From: JAVXNW01 sp036645575
GTDB taxonomy: Bacteria; Bacillota; Clostridia; Christensenellales; Aristaeellaceae
NCBI GenBank assembly: GCA_036645575.1
Contig: JAVXNW010000119.1
Coordinates: forward strand, 1-6,766
Length of the DNA stretch: 6,766 bases
Direction: 5' to 3'
This document shows positions 1-6,200 of this stretch, one piece after another. The position numbers were made by a program, and so were the translations under genes. Position 1 is the first letter of the stretch, and each line of letters starts with the position of its first letter. Below the pieces are notes generated by a model. The model made no database searches and had not been told where the DNA came from. It saw only the letters and a list, made by a program, of their open reading frames with translations.

Positions 1-12
1 CGGAAGTGGGTA

Positions 13-98
13 CGGCCTCCGGCGGCCGAGGGCTCTGCCCTCTGGACACCCGCAAGGGACCAGTCCCTTGACCCTTTCCTCGCTCACGCGGAGCGGGG
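13..98. repeat. Cluster of four small hairpins, probable dispersed non-coding repeat
   Basis: The stretch downstream of ddl holds no gene but is packed with inverted repeats. CGGCC pairs with GGCCG (13-17 with 24-28). GAGGGC pairs with GCCCTC (28-33 with 37-42, 3-nt loop). CAAGGGA pairs with TCCCTTG (53-59 with 64-70, 4-nt loop). CCTCGCTC pairs with GAGCGGGG (78-85 with 91-98, one G-T pair). None is followed by a T-run on either strand, so none is a classical intrinsic terminator, although the hairpins may still protect or end the ddl transcript. The wording of the 28-70 part resembles a short repeat I recall as scattered between genes in high-GC gut Clostridia. That memory is an inference and copy number cannot be judged from one window. 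Confidence 0.5.
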
Positions 99-101
99 GC
101 G

Positions 102-1286
102 TCAGGCTTTGCTGCCCTTGCTCCCCGCGCACTGCGCGGCCAGAATATTCGAATCGAACGAGAACACGCTCTTGCGCTTGTCCGCGCACGCGCTGAGCGC
201 ATCCTCGACCAGTGTGTCGATCAGCTGCCCAAACGACACGCCCGTCGCCTCCCATAGGTAAAACGCGAGCGAGCCGGGAATGGTGTTCACCTCGTTTAGG
301 TAGATCTCGTCGCCGTCCAGAATGAAATCGACGCGCACGACGCCCTTTAAGTCCATCGCGCGAAACGCAGAAAGCGCCATGTCCTTGACCTGCTGCGTCG
401 CTTCCGCACTGATCGGCGCCGGGATCTGGCGCGAAAGCGACGCCATGCCCTTGGAGCCGCCCTTGGCCGAGCGCAGGTACTTTTCGTCAAATGTCAAAAA
501 CTTGTCCCAGCGCACCGGCATCTCGAGCACCGACGCGCGAATGTGCCCGGCATAGCCCAGCACCGCGCAGTTGACCTCGCGCAGGTCGCTCACGCCCTTT
601 TCAACCAGGACGCGCCGGTCGTATGCCGCCGCCACGTCGATCGCGCGCTCAAGCCCGGCGCGGTCGTCCGCACGGCTGATGCCGATGGACGAACCCAGGT
701 TGGCCGGCTTTGCGTACATCGGGTAGGGCAGCGCTTCTTCCATCTTGTCAAGACACGCAAGGCGATCCTTCTCCCACTCGTCGCGCGAAACCCACTCTCC
801 GGGCAGCACGTTTAGCCCGCATCCCTTGAATAGCTGCTTCATCAGGATCTTGTCCATGCCCACGGACGAGCCTAGTACGCCCGCCGAAGTGTAGGGCACA
901 TCCATCATCTCAAACATGCCTTGCAGCGTTCCGTCCTCGCCGTTCATGCCGTGCATGACCGGGAACGCCACGTCGCAGGTGCCAAGCACCGTGCGCCCCG
1001 CGCCAAAGAGCGCCTTCTTGGCCTCCGGATACTTGATCAGCACCAATTTCCCGCCTTCGCCCAGCGGCAAAACGCGGCTTACCCGCGCCGGATCAAACTG
1101 CGCATAGCCCTTTATGTCCTTGAGCGCATCGCCCACAAACCATGCGCCGTCGCGGCCGATGTAGGTGCGCACGACGCGATAGCCCGCCTTTTCCGCCGCG
1201 TCCGCGGCCTGTAGCCCCGATATGATCGATACGTCATGCTCGCATGCGCGGCCGCCAAACAGCACCGCCAGCGTCAAGTCACTCAT
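102..1286 (-). CDS. ddl: D-alanine--D-alanine ligase
   Basis: Cytoplasmic ATP-grasp enzyme that joins two D-alanines using ATP, supplying the dipeptide for peptidoglycan precursors. It has 394 residues, longer than E. coli DdlB (about 306) and closer to Gram-positive and Van-type ligases. Visible motifs are GGRACEHDVSI (11-21, with the conserved Glu16-His17), HGMNGEDG (112-119), YTSAGVLGSSVGMDK (132-146), the ATP-grasp segment KPANLGSSIG (193-202), EKY (268-270), RVDF (318-321) and NEVNTIPGS (331-339). The tyrosine of EKY matches Tyr216 of DdlB, which in the family marks D-Ala-D-Ala rather than D-Ala-D-lactate ligases, so this looks like the housekeeping enzyme and not a vancomycin-resistance one. 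The ATG is preceded by AGGGGG (1295-1300) 8 nt away. The gene starts 18 bp after the Mur ligase stop, so the two are very probably cotranscribed. The C-terminal 25 or so residues beyond the catalytic core are not recognisable. Confidence 0.96.
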   Translation of the reverse strand: MSDLTLAVLFGGRACEHDVSIISGLQAADAAEKAGYRVVRTYIGRDGAWFVGDALKDIKGYAQFDPARVSRVLPLGEGGKLVLIKYPEAKKALFGAGRTVLGTCDVAFPVMHGMNGEDGTLQGMFEMMDVPYTSAGVLGSSVGMDKILMKQLFKGCGLNVLPGEWVSRDEWEKDRLACLDKMEEALPYPMYAKPANLGSSIGISRADDRAGLERAIDVAAAYDRRVLVEKGVSDLREVNCAVLGYAGHIRASVLEMPVRWDKFLTFDEKYLRSAKGGSKGMASLSRQIPAPISAEATQQVKDMALSAFRAMDLKGVVRVDFILDGDEIYLNEVNTIPGSLAFYLWEATGVSFGQLIDTLVEDALSACADKRKSVFSFDSNILAAQCAGSKGSKA

Positions 1287-1304
1287 TCTTTTGTCCCCCT
1301 GTCC

Positions 1305-2900
1305 TTATTCGGTATAGTTGTCCGGCAAGTCGTTTTCAAACAGGATCACGTCGCCCGGCCGACCCACGCGCCCCAGCACCACCGTCGCCTCGGCAAGGCT
1401 CGCCACCGTGACGAGCGCCTCCTTGGGCATGTTCCCGTCAAGCGCGCCCTCGCGAATCGGGGCCGTGCGCTTGTGCCCAACCAAGATCGCCAGATCGCAG
1501 CTTTGCGCCAGCTGATAGCCAAAGCGCCGGTTCAGCTCTTCTTCCTTTGCGCCCTGCTCGACCAGCCCCGGCGTGACGATCAGACGCCTGCCCGGGAACG
1601 CGCGCAGCACGTCAAGCGCCGCCTCCGCGCCCACGGGATTGGCGTTGAACGCGTCGTCGATGATCGTCATGCCGTTCGCGCCCGGCATCAGTTGCAGCCT
1701 GTGCTCGACCGGCTGCGCGCGCCTGACGCCCCGCGCAATCTCGTCAAGCGTCAGCCCTAGGCGCTTGGCCGCCATGCAGCACAGGACGATATTTTGAATG
1801 TTGTGCCGACCCAGCAGCTTGGTCTCGCACTTGACGCGCCCGCCCTCGGCGTCGCACAGCGTAAACGCGCTGCCCTTAGGCCCAACCACAATGTCCTCGG
1901 CGTACATCGAAAGATAGCCGCCGGCCAGCCCCGCGCGGTACTTTTCGCACGCGCAGGCCTTGAACAGCTTGTCGCACCACGCGCCGTCCGCCGCAAAGAA
2001 GGCCACGCCGTCCTTGGGCAGCGCCTCGATCAGCTCGTTCTTGGTCTTCGCCACCGTCTCAATCGTGCCAAATGTCTCGAGGTGCTGCTCGCCCACGCTG
2101 GTCAGAATGCCGTATTGGGGCGCGACCAAGTCGCACAATTCCTTGATGTCGCCCACGTGCCGCGCGCCCATCTCCGCCAGAAACACCTGGTGGTGCGCCT
2201 CGAGCTGCTCGCGGATCACGCGCGTTAGCCCCATCGGCGTGTTAAAACTCGAGGGCGTGGCCAGCACGTCGTACTTCTCGGACAAAATCGCCGCCAGTAT
2301 GAACTTGGTCGAGGTCTTGCCAAAGGAGCCGGTGATGCCCACCTTGATGAGCTCCGGCCGATTGGCCAGCTTTTGCTTGGCCTCGCTTAAGTAGAATTGG
2401 CTGATCCGCTTTTCAATCGGCTGCATGACGTACCCCGCGATCAGCGCAAGGTAGGGCACCCCGATAAAGATCAGGAACACGGGCACCGACAGCGCACTCA
2501 ACAGCGTCGCGCCCAGCAGCGTCACGACAACCAGCGCGGCGTACAGCCGCTTCATGCGCGGCGTCAGCGCAAAAGGCTTTTTTTCGGGCGTCTTGGAGGG
2601 CAGCCCCAGCCGCCACGCCGCCACGCTGAACGCGGCCAGCACAAAGAGCGTCGAGACGATCTCGGCCGGGCGGCCGCCAATCAACATGTTGAGCAGCAGC
2701 TGAAGCGCCACGACCGCGACCGTCGCCAGCACGCCCAGATTGAGCGTCCACCCAAGCAGCTTGTCCCGGTTTTTCTGGAGCCACCGCCTGTATCCGTCCA
2801 GCTGATAGCTTTCCAGTTGCAGCATATGCAGGTAATATCGACTATAGGTCGCGCAAACCGCGCTCACCACCACGACCGTCAACCAATTAAGCCATCCCAT
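1305..2900 (-). CDS. murF: MurF-like Mur ligase with N-terminal membrane domain
   Basis: Probable UDP-MurNAc-tripeptide:D-Ala-D-Ala ligase, the ATP-dependent step that uses the product of the neighbouring ddl. Residues 1-160 are not the usual MurF substrate-binding domain. They contain about four to five hydrophobic segments (roughly 2-18, 51-73, 80-96, 118-158 as one or two helices), with a basic stretch at 38-48. The Mur ligase core follows: P-loop GITGSFGKTST (188-198), LAEMGA (241-246), EQHLETFGT (271-279), EHRLQ (399-403), DDAFNANPVG (415-424, the MurF-type D-D-x-x-N-A-N-P motif), and a C-terminal domain with VTPGLVE (442-448) ending in ENDLPDNYTE. At 531 residues it is longer than the usual 450 or so. 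The GGAGGG ribosome binding site (2912-2917) is 11 nt from the ATG and touches the hydrolase stop codon, 18 bp upstream. The membrane region suggests action at the inner membrane face. It could be the cell's only MurF or a paralogue acting on another muropeptide; the sequence cannot decide. Confidence 0.85.
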   Translation of the reverse strand: MGWLNWLTVVVVSAVCATYSRYYLHMLQLESYQLDGYRRWLQKNRDKLLGWTLNLGVLATVAVVALQLLLNMLIGGRPAEIVSTLFVLAAFSVAAWRLGLPSKTPEKKPFALTPRMKRLYAALVVVTLLGATLLSALSVPVFLIFIGVPYLALIAGYVMQPIEKRISQFYLSEAKQKLANRPELIKVGITGSFGKTSTKFILAAILSEKYDVLATPSSFNTPMGLTRVIREQLEAHHQVFLAEMGARHVGDIKELCDLVAPQYGILTSVGEQHLETFGTIETVAKTKNELIEALPKDGVAFFAADGAWCDKLFKACACEKYRAGLAGGYLSMYAEDIVVGPKGSAFTLCDAEGGRVKCETKLLGRHNIQNIVLCCMAAKRLGLTLDEIARGVRRAQPVEHRLQLMPGANGMTIIDDAFNANPVGAEAALDVLRAFPGRRLIVTPGLVEQGAKEEELNRRFGYQLAQSCDLAILVGHKRTAPIREGALDGNMPKEALVTVASLAEATVVLGRVGRPGDVILFENDLPDNYTE

Positions 2901-2918
2901 CTGTCTGTAAGCCCTCCA

Positions 2919-3692
2919 TTACCGCAGGAAATTTTCAAGTACCGCGCGGAAATCCGCATATCGATCGAGGTAGGCGAAGTGCCCCGCGCCTTCCATGACG
3001 ACCAGCCCCGCGTCGGGAATCGCCTTTTCCATGCCCTTGCCGACCCAGAGCGGCGCGGCGGTGTCGTCTGCGCCCCAAAACAGCACCGTGGGCGCACTGA
3101 TCCTGGGCAGATATGCGGCCAAATCCTGCGCGACGATCAGCGAAAAGGTCTTGCGCATGGCGGGGGAAAGCACCTTGTAATCGGCCGAGCCGAACTTCTG
3201 CACCAACGCCTCGCGCGCGGCTTTCGTCCGTTCCTCGCCCAGAATCGCCCGCGCGGGCGCGCCCGTCGCAAGACTGCGCAGCGCCTTGTAGAGCGTCCCG
3301 CGCGCCTTTTGAGCAAATGTCGCCGCGCCCTTGATCGCAGGCACGCCCGTCAGCACCAGCTTGCCCACCAGTTCCGGATGGGTCGCCGCCAGCATCACCG
3401 CGACGCGTCCGCCAAAAGAATGCGCGACAACGTCCGCGCCCTCGATGTGCATCTCGCGCATGAAGCACGCGGTCGCCTCCATGTAATCCTGTACACCCCA
3501 CGGCTCGGGCGGATCGCTCGAGCGCGCGTGCCCCGGGAAGTCCAGCGCGACCAGCCGAAACGAGGCCTTAAAATCGCGCAATACCGGAAGCCAGCTTTCG
3601 CACTTGCCGCCCCAGCCGTGCAAAAGCAGCACCGGCCGCCCCGCGCCATGCACCTCGTAGTAGATCCGCGCACCGTTTATATCAATGGTCAT
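2919..3692 (-). CDS. Alpha/beta-hydrolase of unknown substrate
   Basis: A 257-residue alpha/beta-hydrolase-fold protein, without a signal peptide and so probably cytoplasmic. The catalytic set is complete: oxyanion-hole HGWGG (25-29), DFPGHARSS (51-59), nucleophile Ser92 in AHSFGG (90-95), Asp210 in WGADD (206-210) and His238 in GAGHF (235-239). A variable cap lies at about 118-190. Substrate cannot be read from the fold; esterase, lipase or peptidase-like activity is possible. It is the first gene of a unit with the Mur ligase (18 bp downstream) and ddl, which hints at a cell-envelope role, though this is only inference from position. The ATG at 3692 is chosen because AGAGGTG lies 5 nt upstream. 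A further in-frame ATG at 3770 would add 26 non-homologous residues and would place coding sequence inside the terminator of the preceding operon and across the likely promoter. Confidence 0.88.
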   Translation of the reverse strand: MTIDINGARIYYEVHGAGRPVLLLHGWGGKCESWLPVLRDFKASFRLVALDFPGHARSSDPPEPWGVQDYMEATACFMREMHIEGADVVAHSFGGRVAVMLAATHPELVGKLVLTGVPAIKGAATFAQKARGTLYKALRSLATGAPARAILGEERTKAAREALVQKFGSADYKVLSPAMRKTFSLIVAQDLAAYLPRISAPTVLFWGADDTAAPLWVGKGMEKAIPDAGLVVMEGAGHFAYLDRYADFRAVLENFLR

Positions 3693-3697
3693 CCACA

Positions 3698-3704
3698 CAC
3701 CTCT
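3698..3704 (-). promoter_or_regulatory. Ribosome binding site fixing the hydrolase start
   Basis: AGAGGTG on the minus strand lies 5 nt before the ATG at 3692. It is the only good Shine-Dalgarno match in front of an in-frame start here, and it decides against the longer 3770 start. Confidence 0.75.
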
Positions 3705-3722
3705 ATGTCTAAGCGTCGTACC

Positions 3723-3731
3723 ATTGTACCA
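3723..3731 (-). promoter_or_regulatory. Probable extended -10 promoter for hydrolase-murF-ddl
   Basis: On the minus strand TGG immediately precedes TACAAT (hexamer at 3723-3728), forming an extended -10 element (TGn plus a five-of-six match to TATAAT). The -35 region about 17 bp upstream is T-rich but poor (TTTCTT). Transcription would start near 3716, just downstream of the terminator that closes the rimI unit and about 24 nt before the hydrolase start codon. The -10 lies inside a small inverted repeat, GTAC-CATT-GTAC (3718-3729). A promoter is needed here because the preceding operon ends in a strong terminator. Confidence 0.5.
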
Positions 3732-3755
3732 GATTTTATGAAAAAAAGAAAGCGC

Positions 3756-3782
3756 AAAAAAAGTCGCCATTTCCGGCGACTT
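3756..3782 (-). terminator. Intrinsic terminator after rimI
   Basis: Read on the minus strand, AAGTCGCC (3782-3775) pairs perfectly with GGCGACTT (3768-3761) across a 6-nt loop, and the stem runs into seven consecutive T (3762-3756). It begins 14 nt after the rimI stop codon. This is a canonical rho-independent terminator closing the ribU-tsaE-tsaB-rimI unit. Because the plus strand carries A rather than T after the stem, it works in the minus direction only. Confidence 0.9.
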
Positions 3783-3796
3783 AATTGGTTCGCGCG

Positions 3797-4300
3797 CTAT
3801 TCATCCGGCGCATCTCCCTCGATCGTCAGAAACGGATCGTCCTCGGGATGCCCCTCGGGCAGGTGCTCGCACACCATGATGAGCGCGTTCTCGCCGGTAT
3901 CGGCGTAGTAGCGCTTGCGCACGCCCACTTCGACAAAGCCCATCTTCGCGTAAAGGCCGCGCGCGGCGGCGTTGGATACGCGCACCTCGAGCGTCAGGTA
4001 GCGGATGCCGGTATCCGCGGCCAGCTGCATGAGCGCGCGCGTAACGCGCTCGCCATAGCCCCGCGCGCGCCGGTCGGCACGCACGGCGATGTTGGTGATG
4101 TGGCCTTCGTCAATCACCAGCCACGCGCCGGCATAGGCGACGGGCACGCCGTCCTCGCGCAGCACCAGATAGCGCGCGCAGGCATTGCCCAGTTCCTCGA
4201 CAAAGGCCGCGCGCGACCACGGGATCGCAAAGGCGCTGCGCTCGATGCGCTCAATGCCGTCCAGGTCCTCCATCGTCATCAGCGAAATCGTGTCAGCCAT
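3797..4300 (-). CDS. rimI: Ribosomal protein S18 alanine N-acetyltransferase (RimI)
   Basis: GNAT-family acetyltransferase that transfers acetyl from acetyl-CoA to the N-terminal alanine of ribosomal protein S18 in the family's known members. It has 167 residues against about 148 in E. coli, with an acidic C-terminal tail (PEGHPEDD, 148-155). Seen: FAIPWS (24-29), GHITNIAV (66-73), the acetyl-CoA loop RRARGYG (77-83), LEVRVSN (104-110) and YAKMGF (117-122), then RKRYY (128-132). Glu105 and Tyr117 have the same 12-residue spacing as the catalytic Glu103 and Tyr115 of E. coli RimI. The ATG at 4300 is preferred over one at 4363, because the 21 extra residues are low-complexity and match no RimI, and because AGAGG (4311-4315) lies 10 nt upstream. 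It overlaps the end of tsaB by 8 bp, implying translational coupling. It is the last gene of its unit; no tsaD follows. Confidence 0.92.
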   Translation of the reverse strand: MADTISLMTMEDLDGIERIERSAFAIPWSRAAFVEELGNACARYLVLREDGVPVAYAGAWLVIDEGHITNIAVRADRRARGYGERVTRALMQLAADTGIRYLTLEVRVSNAAARGLYAKMGFVEVGVRKRYYADTGENALIMVCEHLPEGHPEDDPFLTIEGDAPDE

Positions 4301-4991
4301 GTCGCTCAAGCCTCTGTTCGCGCTCGCGCTCGGCCTGCGGCGCGCGCAGGTAGATGGGCGCAAGGGTCAGGTAATCGCACGCGGGCTTGTCGGGCGCGAG
4401 AAAGCAGGCCGCGCCGGCGCGCAGCTGCGCCAGGTGGTCAGGCGCGATCAGCGCGCGCGCGCCCAGCAGTTGGCCAATGGCCTGGGCGTGCACCTGCGCG
4501 CCGTCTCCGACAAACAGCACGCGCCCCTTTTCCGGCAATTGCGCGACAAAATCCTCGAGCTTGAGCACGTCGTCGTTGGCAAGGCGCACGGGCGCGCTTC
4601 CCTTTTCAAAGGCAAACTGCGCGCCGTAGACCTGCCCGCGCCGCGCGTCTAGGATCGGGCAGATCACGCCGTCAAAGCCAAAATGCTGCGCCGCGAGCAC
4701 CTCGAGCGCGTCGAGGGCGACGCAGGGCTTGCTTGTCGCCTGCGCGATCGCCTTGATGGCGCACACGCCGATGCGCACGCCGGTAAAGGAGCCCGGCCCC
4801 GCGACGCAGGCGAATAAATCCACCTGCGCGACCGTCAAGCGCGCCTGCGCCATGACCCAATCGATCATGGGTTGCAGCGTCTCAGAGTGGGTGAGGCCCA
4901 GATTGCCCGACACCTCGCACAGAATTTTCCGGTCCTCGGCCACGGCCACGCCCGCGACGGGGCCGGTGCTGTCCACCGCCAAAACGATCAT
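4293..4991 (-). CDS. tsaB: tRNA t6A biosynthesis protein TsaB
   Basis: Catalytically inactive ASKHA-fold partner of TsaD. With TsaD and TsaE it forms the complex that transfers threonylcarbamoyl from TC-AMP to A37 of ANN-decoding tRNAs. The 232 residues carry the expected marks: VDSTGP at the N-terminus (6-11, as the family's D-T-S region), LTHSETLQPMI (33-43), GPGSFTGVRIG (65-75), DARRGQVYG (115-123) and PIYLRAPQAE (212-221). The C-terminal tail is rich in Glu and Arg. The ATG at 4991 overlaps the tsaE TGA as ATGA and is served by GGGAGGTG 5 nt upstream. An ATG 11 codons earlier would add MAGAFILGGGR, which reads across the Shine-Dalgarno and does not fit the family. tsaD is not in the window. 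Confidence 0.95.
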   Translation of the reverse strand: MIVLAVDSTGPVAGVAVAEDRKILCEVSGNLGLTHSETLQPMIDWVMAQARLTVAQVDLFACVAGPGSFTGVRIGVCAIKAIAQATSKPCVALDALEVLAAQHFGFDGVICPILDARRGQVYGAQFAFEKGSAPVRLANDDVLKLEDFVAQLPEKGRVLFVGDGAQVHAQAIGQLLGARALIAPDHLAQLRAGAACFLAPDKPACDYLTLAPIYLRAPQAEREREQRLERHG

Positions 4992-5506
4992 TCGCCCACC
5001 TCCCAAAATGAAAGCCCCTGCCAAAGCGCGCGCATTCGCGCCTTGGCGCCGCGCGCGGTCAAGGTAATCAGGCGCGATTCGTCCGGCGAAGATTCCGGCA
5101 AATCGCCCCGCGCGGACAATTGCGCGCTTCCCGGCTCGACGCGCGCGATCTCGATCTCAAGCAGCGGCTCGGGCATCCATAGCCCTTGCATGGGCCACTC
5201 GATGAACGCCACACCCGTGCCCAAAAACTCGTCTAGCCCCGATGCAAAGAACGCGTCCTCGCCCTCCAGCCGGTATAGGTCGTAATGGTAGACGGGCACG
5301 CGCCCCGCGTAGGGCTGCATGAGCGTAAAAGTGGGGCTGGGCATCGCGCCCACGACCCCAAGTGAACGCGACGCGGCGCGGACAAGCACTGACTTGCCCG
5401 CGCCCAGTTCCCCAGTCAACAATACCGTGTCGCCCGCCTGAAGCCACGCGCCAAGCGCGCGCCCCCAAAGCTCGGTCTCCTGCGCAGAACGGGTCAAATA
5501 TCGCAC
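4988..5506 (-). CDS. tsaE: tRNA t6A biosynthesis ATPase TsaE
   Basis: Small P-loop ATPase that binds the TsaB-TsaD complex and powers its turnover in t6A formation. The Walker A is GELGAGKS (32-39); many relatives end GKT, so Ser39 is a conservative variant. Also seen are the SPTFT loop (57-61), the family signature YHYDLYRL (73-80), GLDEFL (90-95) and the Walker B-like FIEWP (101-105). It has 172 residues, somewhat longer than the usual 140-155 through a C-terminal extension. The start codon is GTG (5506-5504), with GAGGTG 5 nt upstream; the only nearby ATG, within that Shine-Dalgarno region, meets a stop after two codons. The start lies 21 bp after the ribU stop with no hairpin between, so readthrough from ribU is likely. 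It overlaps tsaB by 4 bp. Confidence 0.95.
   Translation of the reverse strand: MRYLTRSAQETELWGRALGAWLQAGDTVLLTGELGAGKSVLVRAASRSLGVVGAMPSPTFTLMQPYAGRVPVYHYDLYRLEGEDAFFASGLDEFLGTGVAFIEWPMQGLWMPEPLLEIEIARVEPGSAQLSARGDLPESSPDESRLITLTARGAKARMRALWQGLSFWEVGE
4997..5004 (-). promoter_or_regulatory. Ribosome binding site fixing the tsaB start
   Basis: GGGAGGTG on the minus strand, inside the last codons of tsaE, sits 5 nt before the tsaB ATG at 4991. Its strength and spacing select the ATGA-overlap start over the upstream in-frame ATG. Confidence 0.75.
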
Positions 5507-5511
5507 AATTT

Positions 5512-5517
5512 CACCTC
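5512..5517 (-). promoter_or_regulatory. Ribosome binding site for the GTG start of tsaE
   Basis: GAGGTG on the minus strand lies 5 nt before GTG at 5506, within the 21-bp gap after ribU. It supports the unusual GTG start and independent ribosome loading on tsaE. Confidence 0.7.
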
Positions 5518-5527
5518 ATCGGCTGTG

Positions 5528-6112
5528 TTATCCGTGCAATAGGTGCGAAAGGCGCTTGTACATGAGCAGCGTCAGCACGCACAGCACGACGCCCTTTAGG
5601 ACGTTGAAGGGCGCGGTGACCATCAGCACCAGCTTAAAGACGCTGTCCACCGCGGGAATCACCGCCGCCATCATGCCGATCACCGCTTCCTCGGGGAAGT
5701 TCATCTGGTTGATGTAGAACGGGATCATAATGAAGTAGTTGGCCAGCGCCCCGACGATGGTCATGACCACAATGCCCACGCCCATGCTGATAAGCGCGCC
5801 CTTAAAGTTCCGGTGCTTTTTGTAGATGAGCGCCGAGACCACGACAAAGGCGCCGCTGCACAAGAAATCCGCCAGCTCGCCCACCATCATGCTGGTGGAG
5901 TGGGTCATGCCGATCACATCTTTGATCAGCACCACAATGAGTCCGGCGACCGGGCCCAGCGCAAAGCCCGCCAGCAGCGCGGGGAGCGTTGAAAAGTCCA
6001 GCTTGTAAAAGCCAATGACGGGAATCTCGGGAAAGAAGTACAGCACCGCGGCAATCGCGCCCAGCACACCCACGCGCGTGATATATCCAGCCTTGTTTTT
6101 ACCCAACATCAT
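5528..6112 (-). CDS. ribU: Riboflavin ECF transporter substrate-binding protein RibU
   Basis: Integral membrane S-component that captures riboflavin and hands it to the shared energy-coupling module (EcfT, EcfA, EcfA'), whose genes are not in the window. The 194 residues are strongly hydrophobic with about six membrane segments. RibU hallmarks are YKLDFSTLPALLAGFALGP (36-54), VLIKD (61-65), GELADFL (78-84), NYFIMIPFY (125-133) and PFNVLKG (168-174). The first helix contains GAIAA (18-22), of the small-residue type by which S-components dock on EcfT. The identification is reinforced by the FMN riboswitch directly upstream. Two adjacent ATG codons (6112 and 6109) are possible starts; GGAGAG lies 5 or 8 nt upstream of them respectively, so either may be used. 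Confidence 0.94.
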   Translation of the reverse strand: MMLGKNKAGYITRVGVLGAIAAVLYFFPEIPVIGFYKLDFSTLPALLAGFALGPVAGLIVVLIKDVIGMTHSTSMMVGELADFLCSGAFVVVSALIYKKHRNFKGALISMGVGIVVMTIVGALANYFIMIPFYINQMNFPEEAVIGMMAAVIPAVDSVFKLVLMVTAPFNVLKGVVLCVLTLLMYKRLSHLLHG

Positions 6113-6194
6113 GATATCTCTCCAATCAATAATCTAGCCCCTGAAGCAAACGCAACAGGGGCCATTCATGATATAAGGAGAAAGGCTCGCGCCT
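6113..6194 (-). promoter_or_regulatory. Riboswitch expression platform with sequestrable ribosome binding site
   Basis: The ribU leader after the aptamer holds pieces of mutually exclusive folds. UUUCUCC (6183-6177) can pair over 7 bp (one G-U) with GGAGAGA (6123-6117), which contains the ribU Shine-Dalgarno. Enclosed between them is a separate hairpin, GGCCCCUG with CAGGGGCU (6163-6156 with 6143-6136, 12-nt loop, one G-U). It has no following U-run, so it is not a standard terminator. Competing with the sequestering stem is a GCGA-loop hairpin (AGGC-GCGA-GCCU, 6194-6183) that can extend past a UU bulge by AGA:UCU. It uses the 3' edge of the aptamer's P1 region and part of the anti-Shine-Dalgarno. 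This fits FMN blocking translation of ribU. The pairings are seen; the mechanism is inferred. Confidence 0.55.
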
Positions 6195-6200
6195 CAATCT

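Noticed and set aside
102..1286. Van-type D-Ala-D-lactate ligase (vancomycin resistance)
   Set aside because: The EKY tyrosine typical of dipeptide-forming ligases is present, and no vanH, vanX or two-component genes accompany it.
1305..2346. Mur ligase as MurT (lipid II amidation) rather than MurF
   Set aside because: The MurT zinc-ribbon cysteine pairs are not present (only scattered Cys309, Cys316 and Cys318), no GatD gene is adjacent, and DDAFNANP together with the ddl neighbour favours a MurF-type enzyme.
3693..3770. N-terminal extension of the hydrolase by 26 residues
   Set aside because: It would begin inside the intrinsic terminator, cross the likely promoter and lack a ribosome binding site. 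The start at 3692 has AGAGGTG at 5 nt.
2397..3908. Long plus-strand open frame of 503 codons
   Set aside because: It runs antisense through the Mur ligase, hydrolase and rimI, has a composition dominated by Arg, His and Gln as expected of an antisense frame in GC-rich coding DNA, matches no family I recognise, and crosses the minus-strand terminator and promoter.
3785..4564. Plus-strand open frame of 259 codons
   Set aside because: It is antisense to rimI and tsaB, both identified by catalytic or family motifs. The translation is Ala/Arg-rich and featureless.
6136..6163. Intrinsic terminator between riboswitch and ribU
   Set aside because: The stem is good, but it is followed by AGATTATTG rather than a U-run on the minus strand, so standard termination is unlikely.
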